Under the pieces are notes generated by a model. That model did no database searches. It was given only the letters and a program-made list of their open reading frames with translations, and was not told where the DNA came from. Of a stretch of 64,000 nt of DNA, positions 35,504 through 46,595 are shown one piece after another. The stretch covers positions 186,001-250,000 of the forward strand of contig JAUIAB010000001.1 in the NCBI GenBank assembly GCA_030425505.1, read 5' to 3'. The stretch comes from Bacteroidia bacterium. Lineage in GTDB: Bacteria > Bacteroidota > Bacteroidia > Cytophagales > Flammeovirgaceae. Each line of letters starts with the position of its first letter. Position 1 is the stretch's first letter. Made by a program: the position numbers and the translations under genes.

Positions 35504-37873
35504 ATGCTCGTACTAAAAAGAGATGGAAGAAGAGAAAGTGTAAAATTTGATAAGATAACTACTAGGATACAAAATCTCTGTGATGGTTTAAACCCTAAGT
35601 ACATTGATGCTGTAAGTGTTGCTAAAAAAGTAATTGAGGGTTTGTATGATGGTGTTACAACACAAGAGCTAGATAACCTTGCTGCAGAGGTTGCAGCTTC
35701 TATGACTACAGTACACCCAGACTACGCAAATTTGGCAGCAAGAATAGCTGTTTCTAACCTACATAAACTTACAAGTAATTCGTTTTCTAATACGATGAAG
35801 CGTTTGTATACGTATTTAGATCCCAGGACTGGAGAAAATGCAGCTCTTGTGTCTAAGGAAGCATATGAGGTTATCCGTGAAAATGCGGCTCGGTTGGATG
35901 CAGCTATTGACTATACCAGAGATTTTGATTTTGACTATTTTGGTTTTAGAACGTTAGAAAGATCTTATTTGCTTAAGGTAGATGGTAAGCCTGTTGAGCG
36001 ACCTCAACAAATGCTAATGAGGGTTTCTGTCGGAATTCACTTAAATGATATTGAAGCAGCTATTGAGACATACAATTTAATGTCTCAGAAATGGTTTATT
36101 CATGCTACCCCTACTCTTTTTAATGCGGGTACTCCTAAACCTCAAATGTCTTCTTGTTTCTTACTTACTATGAAAGAAGATAGTATTAAAGGAATATATG
36201 AAACATTAGAGCAGTGTGCATTAATATCTCAGTCTGCAGGAGGAATTGGGTTAAGCATTCACAATATAAGGGCTACTGGCTCTTATATTAAAGGAACCAA
36301 TGGGGATTCTAATGGTATTATACCGATGCTTAGGGTATTTAATGAAACAGCACGGTATGTAGATCAAGGTGGAGGAAGAAGAAAGGGAGCTTTTGCTATT
36401 TATTTAGAGCCTTGGCATGCTGACATTTTTGATTTCTTAGAACTAAGAAAAAACCACGGAAAAGAAGAGCTTAGAGCAAGAGACCTTTTCTATGCTCTTT
36501 GGGTTTCTGACTTGTTTATGAAAAGGGTGGAAGAGAATGGAACCTGGTCTTTATTCTGCCCTAATGAAGCTCCTGGTTTAGTAGACGCATATGGAAAAGA
36601 TTTTGAAAGGCTGTATGAAAAGTATGAGCGCGAAGGAAAAGCTAGAAAAACAGTAAAAGCACAAGAGCTTTGGTTTGCAGTATTAGAGTCACAAATTGAA
36701 ACAGGAACTCCTTACCTCCTTTACAAGGATGCTGCTAATAAGAAATCTAACCAAAAAAATCTAGGTACAATACGGTCTAGCAACTTGTGTACAGAAATAA
36801 TGGAGTATACTTCTCCTGATGAAGTGGCTGTATGTAATTTGGCTTCTCTTTCTCTACCTAAGTTTGTGCAAAATGGTACTTTTAATCACAAAAGACTTTT
36901 TGAAGTTACACAGGTAGCTACTAAAAACCTCAATAAGATTATTGATAAAAATTATTATCCTATTCCTGAGGCTAAGAACTCCAATATGAAGCATAGACCT
37001 ATTGGTTTAGGTGTTCAGGGTTTAGCCGATGTTTTCTTACTGATGAGATTGCCTTTTGACTCTCCAGAAGCTAAAAAGCTAAACAAAGAGATTTTTGAAA
37101 CTATCTACTTTGCTGCAATGACTGCTTCAAAAGACTTGGCTAAGAAAGAAGGTACATATGAAACTTTTGAAGGATCTCCGGTGTCTAAAGGTATTTTCCA
37201 ATTTGATATGTGGGGTGTTGAACCAGACTCGGGAAGGTGGGACTGGAGTTCTTTAAAGAAAGAAGTAAAAAAACACGGCGTAAGAAACTCACTGCTCTTA
37301 GCTCCTATGCCGACTGCCTCTACATCTCAAATATTAGGTAATAATGAGTGTTTTGAACCGTACACTTCTAATATTTATACGCGAAGGGTGCTTTCTGGGG
37401 AGTTTGTAGTTGTAAACAAACATTTACTTAAAGATTTGGTGGAAGCTGGTTTGTGGAACAATGAAATGAAGAATCAACTTATTGCAAGTAATGGTTCTAT
37501 TCAAAGCATGTCCAATATTCCTGATAGTTTGAAAACTCTTTATAAAACTTCTTGGGAGATGAGCCAAAAGAGTATCATTGATATGGCAGCAGATAGGGGT
37601 GCTTTTATATGCCAAAGTCAAAGTCTTAACTTATTTATGCAAGAGGCAACTTTTGGAAAGCTTACTTCTATGCATTTCTATGCTTGGAGAAAGGGCTTGA
37701 AAACAGGTATGTACTATTTAAGAACAAGACCTGCAGCAGATGCTATTAAGTTTACTGTTGATGTAGAAAAACTCTCCAAACCAGAAAACAACAAAATAGT
37801 TCTTTCTTCTGATCCTGAAGTAGTACAAGCATGTTCTTTAGATGACCCTGATTGTATCTCTTGCCAAGGCTAA
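35504..37873 (+). CDS. nrdA: Ribonucleoside-diphosphate reductase, alpha subunit (class I)
   Basis: 789 residues. An N-terminal ATP cone ([20 protein letters not shown]) gives allosteric control. The barrel has the redox Cys in [12 protein letters not shown], the catalytic cluster [40 protein letters not shown], and the radical-transfer tyrosines in [12 protein letters not shown]. The C-terminal tail ends CISCQG with the C-x-x-C pair that is re-reduced by thioredoxin. It reduces NDPs to dNDPs in the cytoplasm. The small subunit gene nrdB, needed for the radical, is not adjacent. Confidence 0.95.
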   Translation: MLVLKRDGRRESVKFDKITTRIQNLCDGLNPKYIDAVSVAKKVIEGLYDGVTTQELDNLAAEVAASMTTVHPDYANLAARIAVSNLHKLTSNSFSNTMKRLYTYLDPRTGENAALVSKEAYEVIRENAARLDAAIDYTRDFDFDYFGFRTLERSYLLKVDGKPVERPQQMLMRVSVGIHLNDIEAAIETYNLMSQKWFIHATPTLFNAGTPKPQMSSCFLLTMKEDSIKGIYETLEQCALISQSAGGIGLSIHNIRATGSYIKGTNGDSNGIIPMLRVFNETARYVDQGGGRRKGAFAIYLEPWHADIFDFLELRKNHGKEELRARDLFYALWVSDLFMKRVEENGTWSLFCPNEAPGLVDAYGKDFERLYEKYEREGKARKTVKAQELWFAVLESQIETGTPYLLYKDAANKKSNQKNLGTIRSSNLCTEIMEYTSPDEVAVCNLASLSLPKFVQNGTFNHKRLFEVTQVATKNLNKIIDKNYYPIPEAKNSNMKHRPIGLGVQGLADVFLLMRLPFDSPEAKKLNKEIFETIYFAAMTASKDLAKKEGTYETFEGSPVSKGIFQFDMWGVEPDSGRWDWSSLKKEVKKHGVRNSLLLAPMPTASTSQILGNNECFEPYTSNIYTRRVLSGEFVVVNKHLLKDLVEAGLWNNEMKNQLIASNGSIQSMSNIPDSLKTLYKTSWEMSQKSIIDMAADRGAFICQSQSLNLFMQEATFGKLTSMHFYAWRKGLKTGMYYLRTRPAADAIKFTVDVEKLSKPENNKIVLSSDPEVVQACSLDDPDCISCQG

Positions 37874-37991
37874 TTTAGAAAGCAATAAAGTCTGTATAAG
37901 GTTTACGACCAAAAAGTATATTTCAGAAATATACTTAATAAAAAAACAGATGCCTTTCCTAAAGAGTTAAGTAAAGTAAAGCTTTTATATA

Positions 37992-39407
37992 ATGCGCATT
38001 TTACTAACTGGAGCCAATGGCTATATTGGCAAAAGGCTTCTACCAGTACTTATATAAGAAGGGCATGAGGTTGTTTGCTGTGTACGAGATAAAATCCGGT
38101 TTAACCCTCCCGCTTCACTTAAAAAGTATATTCAAGTTATAGAAGTTGACTTACTAGAAAAGGCATCATTAGAAAGGATTCCAAATGATATTGATGGCGC
38201 ATTTTACCTTGTCCATTCTATGTCTTCTTCTACAAAATACGCAAAACTAGAAAAAGAATCAGCTAAAAATTTTAGATGCATCATAGAAAAAACGAATGTA
38301 AATCATGTAGTTTATTTAAGTGGAATTATTAATGATAATAATCTTTCTAAACATTTATCTTCCCGAAAAGAGGTTGAAATAGAATTAAGCAAAGGTTCTT
38401 ATCACTTTACTACTCTTCGTGCAGGTATTATTATTGGTTCTGGAAGTGCCTCTTTTGAGATTATCAGAGATCTAGTAGAAAAACTTCCTATAATGATTGC
38501 TCCCAAATGGTTAAAAACTAGATGCCAGCCTGTAGGTATTACAGATGTTATAGCTTTTTTATCAAAAACTATTTTCAACTCGTTAACATTCAATAAAAAT
38601 TTTGATATAGGAAGTCCAGATATCTTGACTTATAAGGAAATGTTGCTGGAGTATGCCAGATCTAGGAGGTTAAAAAGATTTATTTTTACTATTCCTATAA
38701 TGTCACCCAAGCTATCCTCTTATTGGCTTTATTTTGTGACTGCAACTTCTTATAAGTTAGCAATAGCTTTAGTCGATAGCATGAAGGTAGAGGTAGTTTG
38801 CAGAAATAATAAACTAAGTCAGCTTTTAGGAATTAAAACTATTACTTATAGAGATTCTTTAGAGAAAGCTTTTTCTAAAATACAGGATAATGCCATAGTC
38901 TCTAGCTGGAAGGACTCTATGATTAGTGGAAGGCTTAATATCAAGCTATCTGATTTTTTAGATGTTCCCAAACATGGGTGCTTTAAGGATACAAGAACTA
39001 AACCAGTTATAAACAGAGAAAAAACATTAAATAAAATCTGGATGATTGGAGGTAATGTCGGCTGGTACTATGGTACCTGGTTATGGAAATTACGAGGTTT
39101 TATAGATAAATTATTTGGAGGTGTTGGTCTAAGAAGGGGTAGAACGCATCAGACTAACCTTTTAGTGGGAGATGCGGTTGACTTTTGGCGAGTTTTATAC
39201 TCTAACAAGCAGGAAGGACGGCTTTTACTTTTTGCAGAAATGAGGTTACCAGGAGAAGCATGGCTGGAGTTTCGTTTAGTAGATAATTTTTTAACTCAAA
39301 CTGCAACGTTTCGACCTAAAGGGATTGGAGGAAGGTTATACTGGTATTTTGTTTACCCTTTTCATGGATTTATTTTCAATGGGTTAGCCAATAAACTAAT
39401 CAAATAA
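37992..39407 (+). pseudogene. SDR/DUF2867-type NAD(P)-binding protein interrupted by an in-frame TAA
   Basis: From an ATG at 37992 the frame encodes RILLTGANGYIGKRLLPVLI, the G-x-x-G-x-x-G Rossmann start, then meets TAA at 38055-38057 (codon 22), and continues without shift as EGHEVVCCVRDKIRF and onward to 39407. Restoring the TAA gives about 471 residues: an atypical SDR (about 1-300) plus a C-terminal DUF2867-like domain (RGRTHQTNLLVGDAVDFWRV, MRLPGEAWLEFRLVDN). CAA to TAA would be a single transition. The part from 38220 on can be read from an internal ATG, but would lack the cofactor loop. Possible true pseudogene, sequencing error or read-through; function lost or altered if real. Confidence 0.85.
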
Positions 39408-39443
39408 ATCTATTATTACTCTAGCTAGGTATTTAATAGTAAA

Positions 39444-42400
39444 TTATTTCTCAGAGTCATAATCTTCTACAGGAATCAGTGTTATTTGACTCCATTTGTA
39501 GCTTGAAATATTTCCTGCTTCATCTTTAAATTTTACATATACACTTTTTAATCCAACTCCATCTGTTAACTCCCAATCTTTTAGTATCTTATATCTTTCC
39601 CAGTATGCTCCATCAAAGTTTACATCATTTGAAACCATCATATAATCTGCATCGAGTGCAGATATATTTAGTCGTACACTTTTACTTTCTGTTGTTGCTG
39701 TTCTATTATTTATATAAATAGATTTTGGTGTTGGGGGCTGAGTATCTAAAAGAATGGTGGCTTTTGTTAAAGAAGAAATATTTCCTGCTTCATCTCTAAA
39801 TTTAGTATGAATTGTTTTGTATCCATCACCACCTCTAAGTATCCAAGTAAGGTTTTCTTGATAAGGAATCCATTTGGCAGGTCTAGGGAAAAGGTGACTG
39901 TTACTTACTATCATTTCTGTAGCTCCTTCAGCATATATTTTCAAGTCTACTCTATTTTCTTTTGTATTTGTATATGGATTACCATTATTAATAGTGATAG
40001 ATTCATTGACAGGTTCTTGTCTATCTAAGATTATTTTTGCTGTTATTGGAGCGGTTTCATTTTTAGCAGCATCTCTAAACATAGAGTATACTGTTTTTTC
40101 CCCATCTTCTCCCGAAAGAAGAAAATTTTGAACTATGTACTCATATTTTTGCCATTGTGCATCTTTGAAATTAGGAAATTCGCTTATTAGCATTTCTGTA
40201 GCATCCGTAGCATAGAGTTTAAGTGTCACATATCCGTTAATATCTGTGCAGTATTTTTCTCCTCCATTTATAGACATTTTACCATCTTTAGGAGCCTCTC
40301 TATCAACTCCAATTCTATCATATGCTGTTTTCGTTTCGTTTCCTGCATTGTCTTTAAACTTCACATAAACTGTTTTTAATCCATCAGGTCCTTCTAATAA
40401 CCACTCTTTGCTCGTTTGATAGGGTTCCCACTCTCCTTCTTTAAGGTCAAACCTATTACTTATTAGCATTTCTGATGCTCCCTCAGCATATAGGGATAGC
40501 TTTACCTTTTTGTTAGCATTATTTGTTATTTTATTGCCCTCGTTAATGACTACTTTACCTTCTTTAGGCGGAGTTCTATCTAATAGGATTTTATCTGAGA
40601 ATACATCACTCTCATTTCCTGCTTCATCTTTAAATTTTACATAAACTACTTTTTCCCCATCATTTCCTGCGAGCCTCCAGTTTATGTTATACTCTGAGTA
40701 ACCATCCCAGCGAGAAAACTTAAAATCGGCTGTATTGCTTATCTGCATCAATTTTGCATCTGCAGCTTGTACTTTTAATAATACTACTCCATCTGGATGA
40801 TTTGTTTTTTCTGCACCTTTATTTAGATCTATTGAGCAATCATATGGTGGTTTTCTATCTAGTTTAATTTTATCACTTACTACATCCGATATATTTCCTG
40901 CAAAATCCCTGAATTTTACAAAGACTTCTTTTTCTCCATCTTCATCAGAAAGGGTCCAGTATTTTGTTTCACTATACTTTTCCCACTTACCTCCTTCAAA
41001 ACCTGAAGTATTACTTAACATCATTTCTGACGCTCCCCTAGAAAAAAGTAGTATATTGACTTTTCGGTCTTTATCTATAGTATATTCTCTATTTTTATCA
41101 ATAGCTATTTTAGAGTCTACAGGAGCTGTGGTATCAATAATTATTTTGTCATATGCTATTTCAGAAACATTTCCTGCTTTATCTCTGAATTTTACGTAAA
41201 CACCTTTTTCTCCATTAGATCCGCCACCAAGTTCCCAGTTTTCAACTTTAGGTTGATACAACTGCCAAGAAGCTCCGTAAAAGTTATTCACATTGCTTAT
41301 CATCATAAAGTTTGCTCCCTCAGCATTAAGCAAAAGGTCAACTTTATTGTCTTTAATGTTAGAAATGCTTATATCTCTTTGAGAGTGCTCTTTAGATCCA
41401 TGCACAGTTATCTTAACTTTTGGATTAGATGGAGCTGTTTTATCAAGTGTTATTTTATCAGAAATAACTTCCGATACGTTACCAGCATTATCTCTAAATT
41501 TTACATAAATTACTTTTTCTCCATCGATATCCTGAACAGGCCAGGTTGGTACTACTGGTGTGTATCCTTCCCACTTAGAGTTTGTGAAATTAGGATTATC
41601 CGATATCATCATTTCCGAAGCACCTTCTGCTAATATAGATAGTTGAACATTGTTGTATTTTCTGGTATAAGGGCTTCCATTATTGATTATTATTTTTCCA
41701 AACCTTGGAGGAGTAGCATCTAATGTTACTCGATCATTTACAACTGTTGACACATTTCCTGCTTCATCTCTGAATCTTGCAAAAACGATCTTTTCACCAT
41801 CTCCAGGAGATAAAGTAAACTCTATTTCTTCTTTATATGGTTGCCAATCTCCAGCTCCTCTTATCTGCATTTCAAAAGCACCTTCTGCATGTAATCGTAA
41901 TTTTACGTTTTGTTTTTTGACGTATCGATCTCCATTTTGAATTTCTACTTTACAATCAGATGGTGAAATAGTATCAACAATAATATCTGATTGAGCTATT
42001 TTAGAAACATTTCCAGCTAAATCTTGAAACCTTACATAAACAGTTTTTCGACCGTCTCTGCTTGTTAGGCGAAAGTTTCTTATTTGTGTCTTGTAAGGCA
42101 TCCATGGGGAATTAAGAAAGTCTGGTCGTGTAGATATTTGCATTTTTACTGCATCATCAGCACTAACTTCTAATAGAACTGTTCTTCCTCTATCGCTTAC
42201 ATATTTTTTTCCAAAGTTTATTATTACTTCTGGGTTTTGAGGTGGAGTTCTATCTAACTCGATAGTGGCAGATAACACATCAGATACATCATAGTTAGCA
42301 TTCCTAAACTTTACATAAACTGTTTTTACCCCATCTTCACCGTATAGTTTCCAACCTCTTTTTACAGTAGCATAAGACTCCCATCTAGCACCAGCAAAGC

Positions 42401-42584
42401 TTCCATTATTGCTTATCTGCATATGAGATGCCCCTCGAGCATGTAGGGTCAAATCAACTTCTTTGTATTTACTATTTGTAACTGTTGCACCATTATTAAT
42501 AGCCAACGAGCCAAATATTTTCTGGCCATTACTTATACCCTGAAAGAAAAAAAGGGCTATTATACACAGTAGAAAACTCCTCAT
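39444..42584 (-). CDS. Secreted protein of eleven Ig-like repeats
   Basis: 1046 residues. After a signal peptide (MRSFLLCIIALFFFQGISNG) the whole protein is eleven tandem repeats of about 90-95 residues. Each has a beta-rich start, A-E-G-A-x-x-M-x-I-S-N, then Y-V-K-F-R-D-x-A-G-N-x-S and a linker D-x-T-P-P. This fits a bacterial Ig-like/OmpL47-type fold. No enzymatic or sorting domain follows the last repeat (ends EDYDSEK). It is likely a periplasmic or surface rod. It lies 164 bp downstream of the PorE-like OmpA gene on the same strand, so both may act in the same envelope structure. Confidence 0.8.
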   Translation of the reverse strand: MRSFLLCIIALFFFQGISNGQKIFGSLAINNGATVTNSKYKEVDLTLHARGASHMQISNNGSFAGARWESYATVKRGWKLYGEDGVKTVYVKFRNANYDVSDVLSATIELDRTPPQNPEVIINFGKKYVSDRGRTVLLEVSADDAVKMQISTRPDFLNSPWMPYKTQIRNFRLTSRDGRKTVYVRFQDLAGNVSKIAQSDIIVDTISPSDCKVEIQNGDRYVKKQNVKLRLHAEGAFEMQIRGAGDWQPYKEEIEFTLSPGDGEKIVFARFRDEAGNVSTVVNDRVTLDATPPRFGKIIINNGSPYTRKYNNVQLSILAEGASEMMISDNPNFTNSKWEGYTPVVPTWPVQDIDGEKVIYVKFRDNAGNVSEVISDKITLDKTAPSNPKVKITVHGSKEHSQRDISISNIKDNKVDLLLNAEGANFMMISNVNNFYGASWQLYQPKVENWELGGGSNGEKGVYVKFRDKAGNVSEIAYDKIIIDTTAPVDSKIAIDKNREYTIDKDRKVNILLFSRGASEMMLSNTSGFEGGKWEKYSETKYWTLSDEDGEKEVFVKFRDFAGNISDVVSDKIKLDRKPPYDCSIDLNKGAEKTNHPDGVVLLKVQAADAKLMQISNTADFKFSRWDGYSEYNINWRLAGNDGEKVVYVKFKDEAGNESDVFSDKILLDRTPPKEGKVVINEGNKITNNANKKVKLSLYAEGASEMLISNRFDLKEGEWEPYQTSKEWLLEGPDGLKTVYVKFKDNAGNETKTAYDRIGVDREAPKDGKMSINGGEKYCTDINGYVTLKLYATDATEMLISEFPNFKDAQWQKYEYIVQNFLLSGEDGEKTVYSMFRDAAKNETAPITAKIILDRQEPVNESITINNGNPYTNTKENRVDLKIYAEGATEMIVSNSHLFPRPAKWIPYQENLTWILRGGDGYKTIHTKFRDEAGNISSLTKATILLDTQPPTPKSIYINNRTATTESKSVRLNISALDADYMMVSNDVNFDGAYWERYKILKDWELTDGVGLKSVYVKFKDEAGNISSYKWSQITLIPVEDYDSEK

Positions 42585-42748
42585 GATATTTTATGTAGGC
42601 AATAACTCTTACAGTAAGAGTAACTGCAAAAATACGAACTAACTATGCTATATCAAAAACGCTAATTTTTGCTATTTATTGATTTTCAGAATATTTTAAC
42701 AAAGAGACCATAGAAGAAACTCTAGAAACGCTAGTATTAGATTATGTC

Positions 42749-45394
42749 CTATTCACTTTTTAACAGCTTAAACTCTACCCGCCTGTTTTTTTGCCTTCCT
42801 TCTTTTGTTTTGTTTGAAGCAATAGGCTTAGTTTCACCATATCCTTTCGCTTCAATTCTGTTTTGATTTATTCCAGCTTTGATAAGAAATTGCTTTACAG
42901 AGTTTGCTCTTCTTTCAGATAAGTCTATGTTGTAATCATGACTAGCTACTGCATCGGTGTGCCCTTCGATTACAAGTTTTAGCTTTTGTTCTCTATTCAA
43001 CTTTTCTGAAAGCCTACTCAGGTCATAAAAAGATTCTTCTCTAATCACATCACTGTCATTATCAAAATGAAGAGATGTCATGACAAAGCCTTTATTATCT
43101 TTTCTCAGTTCTTCTAAAGAATAAAGCTTTAAGGCACTCTTTTCTATCACCGTAGGTGTTTTTATGCCTCTAAGGTCTATTTCGAGAGATGCTCCAAAAT
43201 ATCCAGACTGGTCAGCATAAATTTTGTATTTGTAATTGGGTTTTAAGAATATTAGCACGTTGCTTTTTGTGGTATCAACAGTTACCTCTCCTTTTTTTTC
43301 TGGTAAATCAATATTTTGCCAATAGAGTTTGGAACGCTTAGTACTTTCTGGTATTTCTATTAAGCCAGTTGATACTACTACTACTTTTTCGGGCTTATAC
43401 TCTTCAGGAACAGCTATTTCATATATATCTCTTTTACCATAGTTTTCCTGCCCTTGGTTAGACACCACCAATGCTTTTTCACCATAAACTGTTATATGAA
43501 AAGCATCATCAAAAGGACTATTTATTGACCAACCTAAATTTACAGGTTCTGACCACTCTACCCAAGAGCTATCTGATAACCTTTTACTCATAAATATATC
43601 ATACCCTCCTAACCCATAGTGGCCATCCGAGCTAAAGTAAAGAGTTTTCATATCTGGGTGTAAGAAAGGATTGTTTTCTGCATAAGGAGTATTAATAACT
43701 TCTCCTAAATTGATGGGTTCTTTCCAGATACCATTTTCTTTTTCGCAAACATAAATATCTAGGTTAAACTCTCCAGAACCATGAAAATACAGTTTATTTG
43801 GAGGGTAGTTTGGGTTGTAGCCACCTACTGCTCCAGGTCTATCCGATGAAAACAATACAGCATTTCCATCAGCAGTTGCGCTCATATTACCTTCATAATG
43901 TCTCGTATTGATTGGGAATGGCATCACTTCTATTTTCCCCCAACCTTTTGATCTCTTTTCAGTAAAGTAAAAATCCCCTTTCCCCAATTGAGGACTATCT
44001 TTTAATAGATAGTAATATCTGTCAATTACACTATAATTTCCATATATGTATAATACATCTCCTTGTGCACTTAATGCCATGGGTATCTCGTGAGATTCTG
44101 TGTTAATGTTAAATGGCACAGGTTGAGCTTCTTTCCATTGGTGAGTTATTTTATCTCGTACAGAAAAATATATATCTTCTCCAGTATGCGAAGTTTTTCT
44201 GGCAAAAAACATGGCATTTCCATCATAGGACAAAACTGGATTGTAATCATCGTATAGACTATTTATATTCCTTCCAATGTTTCTTAATTTTTTGCTTTGA
44301 TCTTTATTGAGCAACTTGGCTATTTTATATAGATCTTTTTTTCTTTCCGGGAATAAGGTATGGTATTCTTTTAGAAAGTAAATAGCACTATCAAAATGCT
44401 TATTATAGATATGAGGTGCAACTAGCTTTTGTACTGCTACATAGGCAATATCTTCTGGGGCAAAGGATTTTATTATATCATCATACAAATGTCTATTGCT
44501 ATTTGTACAACCGCCAAAGTGAAGATTGAGGTTACAAAGAAGCTCTTGTATAGAAATCTTATATTTTTCACCTATTTTTTTAAGCTTTTGTATGTTTTCT
44601 GGCTTTTGCTTTAGGTTATATTCGGCTCCGTAAAAGTTATTCAATATATGTGAACGCTCTTCTTTTGAAAAGAGGTCTATAACTTCTCTACAGTGTTTTT
44701 CATACATTTTCCCACTTCTATCTCCAAACTGTCTTAAGGAAGCTGCTCTAGTATATTCTCTAAGAAGTTCTTTTTGTAGTTCTGTCACTTTTTTTTCGTA
44801 CTGAGACTGCTTAAAAACAGAAAGAAAATAACCAGCCTGATTGAGTAGTGCTTCTCTTAGCTGAGATAAGGTATCTGCATCAATTGCTCTATCGTAAATT
44901 TGAGATTTATAAAGGGATGCCGTACTTCTTTTGTAGGGAACACTTTGCAAAAGATAGTAAAACTCTTTTTCTATCAAGAAAAGGAGCTGAGATTTTATTT
45001 CACCGCCAGAATAAGATGTGAGTTGGTTTATTTCTTTCTTTTGTTGATCACTTAAACCATCAAACCCCAAAGCAGCTTGCTTAGCATATTTGTGCGACTC
45101 CATAAGAGTATCTATGCTACTTTGAAGATTTTTATATTTTAGATTCAAACGGTCATCATATATTTTTTCTTTTTCCTGATCATATAAAACTTTTGCTAGA
45201 GAATATTGAGAAAATACATTTTGAGAATCTAAGGACAGGGATTTTCTAAAAATCAATTTTGCGCTATCGTAGTTTTGTCTTAGCGTATGGTAAATTCCTT
45301 TTTTTTCTAATGATTTTATGTAACTCTGCGCTCTTGTAGATACTTGAGTCCCATAAAATAGCAGGAGTATTAATATTGTATTTTTTAAAACCAC
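42749..45394 (-). CDS. PorE-like outer-membrane protein (TPR, PD40 propeller, OmpA domain)
   Basis: 881 residues. A signal peptide (residues 1-23) is followed by TPR-like helices (about 25-80), a helical region (about 80-360), a PD40/WD40-type propeller (about 385-690; blades such as NPVLSYDGNAMFFARKTSHT, NPFLHPDMKTLYFSSDGHYG, GGYDIFMSKR), a short carboxypeptidase-regulatory-like region (about 695-760) and a C-terminal OmpA domain (about 765-880, VIEGHTDAVASHDYNIDLSE, RRANSVKQFLIKAG). This order matches PorE, which anchors the type IX secretion machinery to peptidoglycan, and related gliding or envelope proteins. It should anchor an outer-membrane assembly. Confidence 0.85.
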   Translation of the reverse strand: MVLKNTILILLLFYGTQVSTRAQSYIKSLEKKGIYHTLRQNYDSAKLIFRKSLSLDSQNVFSQYSLAKVLYDQEKEKIYDDRLNLKYKNLQSSIDTLMESHKYAKQAALGFDGLSDQQKKEINQLTSYSGGEIKSQLLFLIEKEFYYLLQSVPYKRSTASLYKSQIYDRAIDADTLSQLREALLNQAGYFLSVFKQSQYEKKVTELQKELLREYTRAASLRQFGDRSGKMYEKHCREVIDLFSKEERSHILNNFYGAEYNLKQKPENIQKLKKIGEKYKISIQELLCNLNLHFGGCTNSNRHLYDDIIKSFAPEDIAYVAVQKLVAPHIYNKHFDSAIYFLKEYHTLFPERKKDLYKIAKLLNKDQSKKLRNIGRNINSLYDDYNPVLSYDGNAMFFARKTSHTGEDIYFSVRDKITHQWKEAQPVPFNINTESHEIPMALSAQGDVLYIYGNYSVIDRYYYLLKDSPQLGKGDFYFTEKRSKGWGKIEVMPFPINTRHYEGNMSATADGNAVLFSSDRPGAVGGYNPNYPPNKLYFHGSGEFNLDIYVCEKENGIWKEPINLGEVINTPYAENNPFLHPDMKTLYFSSDGHYGLGGYDIFMSKRLSDSSWVEWSEPVNLGWSINSPFDDAFHITVYGEKALVVSNQGQENYGKRDIYEIAVPEEYKPEKVVVVSTGLIEIPESTKRSKLYWQNIDLPEKKGEVTVDTTKSNVLIFLKPNYKYKIYADQSGYFGASLEIDLRGIKTPTVIEKSALKLYSLEELRKDNKGFVMTSLHFDNDSDVIREESFYDLSRLSEKLNREQKLKLVIEGHTDAVASHDYNIDLSERRANSVKQFLIKAGINQNRIEAKGYGETKPIASNKTKEGRQKNRRVEFKLLKSE

Positions 45395-45538
45395 TTCGCT
45401 TATTAAACGAATAATTTTTATTCGAATTTTATTTTAGGAGTTTCTTTCTCCCCTAAGGTATTTAAAAAAGTTTGATTTGGCTGGTATTTAGAGTGATTTT
45501 TAGAAAGTGATTCCCTGAAAGGTGTTTGCTTATTATGG

Positions 45539-45826
45539 CTATTCTATAACTTTAGGAACTATAAAAAACTCTCCATCTGTTTGAGGTGCATTTTTTAACA
45601 CTTGCTCTCTGGTAAAGTCTTGTTTCACTTCGTCTTCGCGTTTAATGTTTATTTCTTCTGTCATCATTATCAGTGGTTCTACTCCAGTTGTATCTATTTC
45701 ATTGAGTTTATCCATCCAGAGAAGTATATTATTCAAGCTGGGAAGCAGTTTCTGCTCTTCTTCTTCCGAAAGTTCTAGACGAGAAAGGTGTGCTATTTTT
45801 CTTAAATGCTCTAGGTTCACAATCAA
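45539..45826 (-). CDS. gatC: Asp/Glu-tRNA amidotransferase subunit C
   Basis: 95 residues, the normal size. The pattern LRKIAHLSRLELSEEEEQKL, LNNILLWMDKLNEIDTTGVEPL and R-E-D-E is diagnostic. GatC stabilises the GatAB amidotransferase that turns Glu-tRNA(Gln) or Asp-tRNA(Asn) into the correct charged tRNA. gatA and gatB are not next to it, which is common in Bacteroidota. A PlsC gene starts 22 bp upstream of its start, on the same strand, so the two are probably co-transcribed. Confidence 0.92.
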   Translation of the reverse strand: MIVNLEHLRKIAHLSRLELSEEEEQKLLPSLNNILLWMDKLNEIDTTGVEPLIMMTEEINIKREDEVKQDFTREQVLKNAPQTDGEFFIVPKVIE

Positions 45827-45848
45827 ATTTATTATACCAACAAAAGAA

Positions 45849-46595
45849 TTAATTTATTTCAAATTTTTCAGGAAAATATTTAGCTAATTCATCCGAAATA
45901 ACCTTTGATGTTTCTTCCTTTAAAAGGTCAAGGTCATTTAATGTATAATTACTGGTATCAATTGGTTCATGATAAATCACTTTTATTTTGTTCCATTTTA
46001 ATAAGAAGGTATTATCTGGAAAAATTTTCCAGTTATATGGTATTGTTACTGGAACTATGGGTACTTTTTTTTCAATAGCAACTTTAAATGCTCCATCTTT
46101 AAACTTTACTAATTGTGGTGGATTGGGGTTTGTTCTACCCTCTGGGTATATAACCATGCTATAGCCTTCATCTATTGCTTTTTTAGATAGCTCGAATGCT
46201 CGATAGCGACTTTTAGAGTCTTTTCTATTTACTAAGATGTATATTCTTTTATACATCAATCCAAATAGTGGAATCTTAGCAAGAGAACTTTTCCCCATAA
46301 ATACTACAAACTGTTTTACTGTTGCTCCAATCGCAGGTATATCCAGATAGGAGTTGTGGTTTGGGCAGTATATATATGGCTTTTTCTTATCTGGCTTGAA
46401 TCGGTATTCTTGCTTTACAGGAATAAATAGTGATGTAAAAATAAGTCGGGCAATAATTTTATTGGGTAGATATGCAATTCTTTTCCACTTTGGGTTGATG
46501 ATGGGGATGAGGTAAATAGGGTAAAAAAGGATTAGTAATATCCAAAACCATAATAATCCCCAGATAGAATACAAAAACCGAATCGCTTTTATCAT
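45849..46595 (-). CDS. plsC: 1-acyl-glycerol-3-phosphate acyltransferase
   Basis: 248 residues. One or two N-terminal hydrophobic helices (about 8-34) anchor it in the inner membrane. The acyltransferase motifs are NHNSYLDIPAIG (N-H-x4-D, catalytic His), KDSKSRYRAFELS, and YPEGRTNPNPP (P-E-G-R), followed by VPIVPVTIPY. It makes phosphatidate from lysophosphatidate for phospholipid synthesis. It is encoded 22 bp upstream of gatC in the same direction. Close homologues of the gene (olsA type) could use other lipid acceptors. Confidence 0.9.
   Translation of the reverse strand: MIKAIRFLYSIWGLLWFWILLILFYPIYLIPIINPKWKRIAYLPNKIIARLIFTSLFIPVKQEYRFKPDKKKPYIYCPNHNSYLDIPAIGATVKQFVVFMGKSSLAKIPLFGLMYKRIYILVNRKDSKSRYRAFELSKKAIDEGYSMVIYPEGRTNPNPPQLVKFKDGAFKVAIEKKVPIVPVTIPYNWKIFPDNTFLLKWNKIKVIYHEPIDTSNYTLNDLDLLKEETSKVISDELAKYFPEKFEIN

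Noticed and set aside
38055-38057. Programmed read-through or recoding at the TAA of the SDR gene
   Set aside because: TAA is the least leaky stop, and I see no obvious stimulatory hairpin or recoding context; a mutation or sequencing error is simpler.
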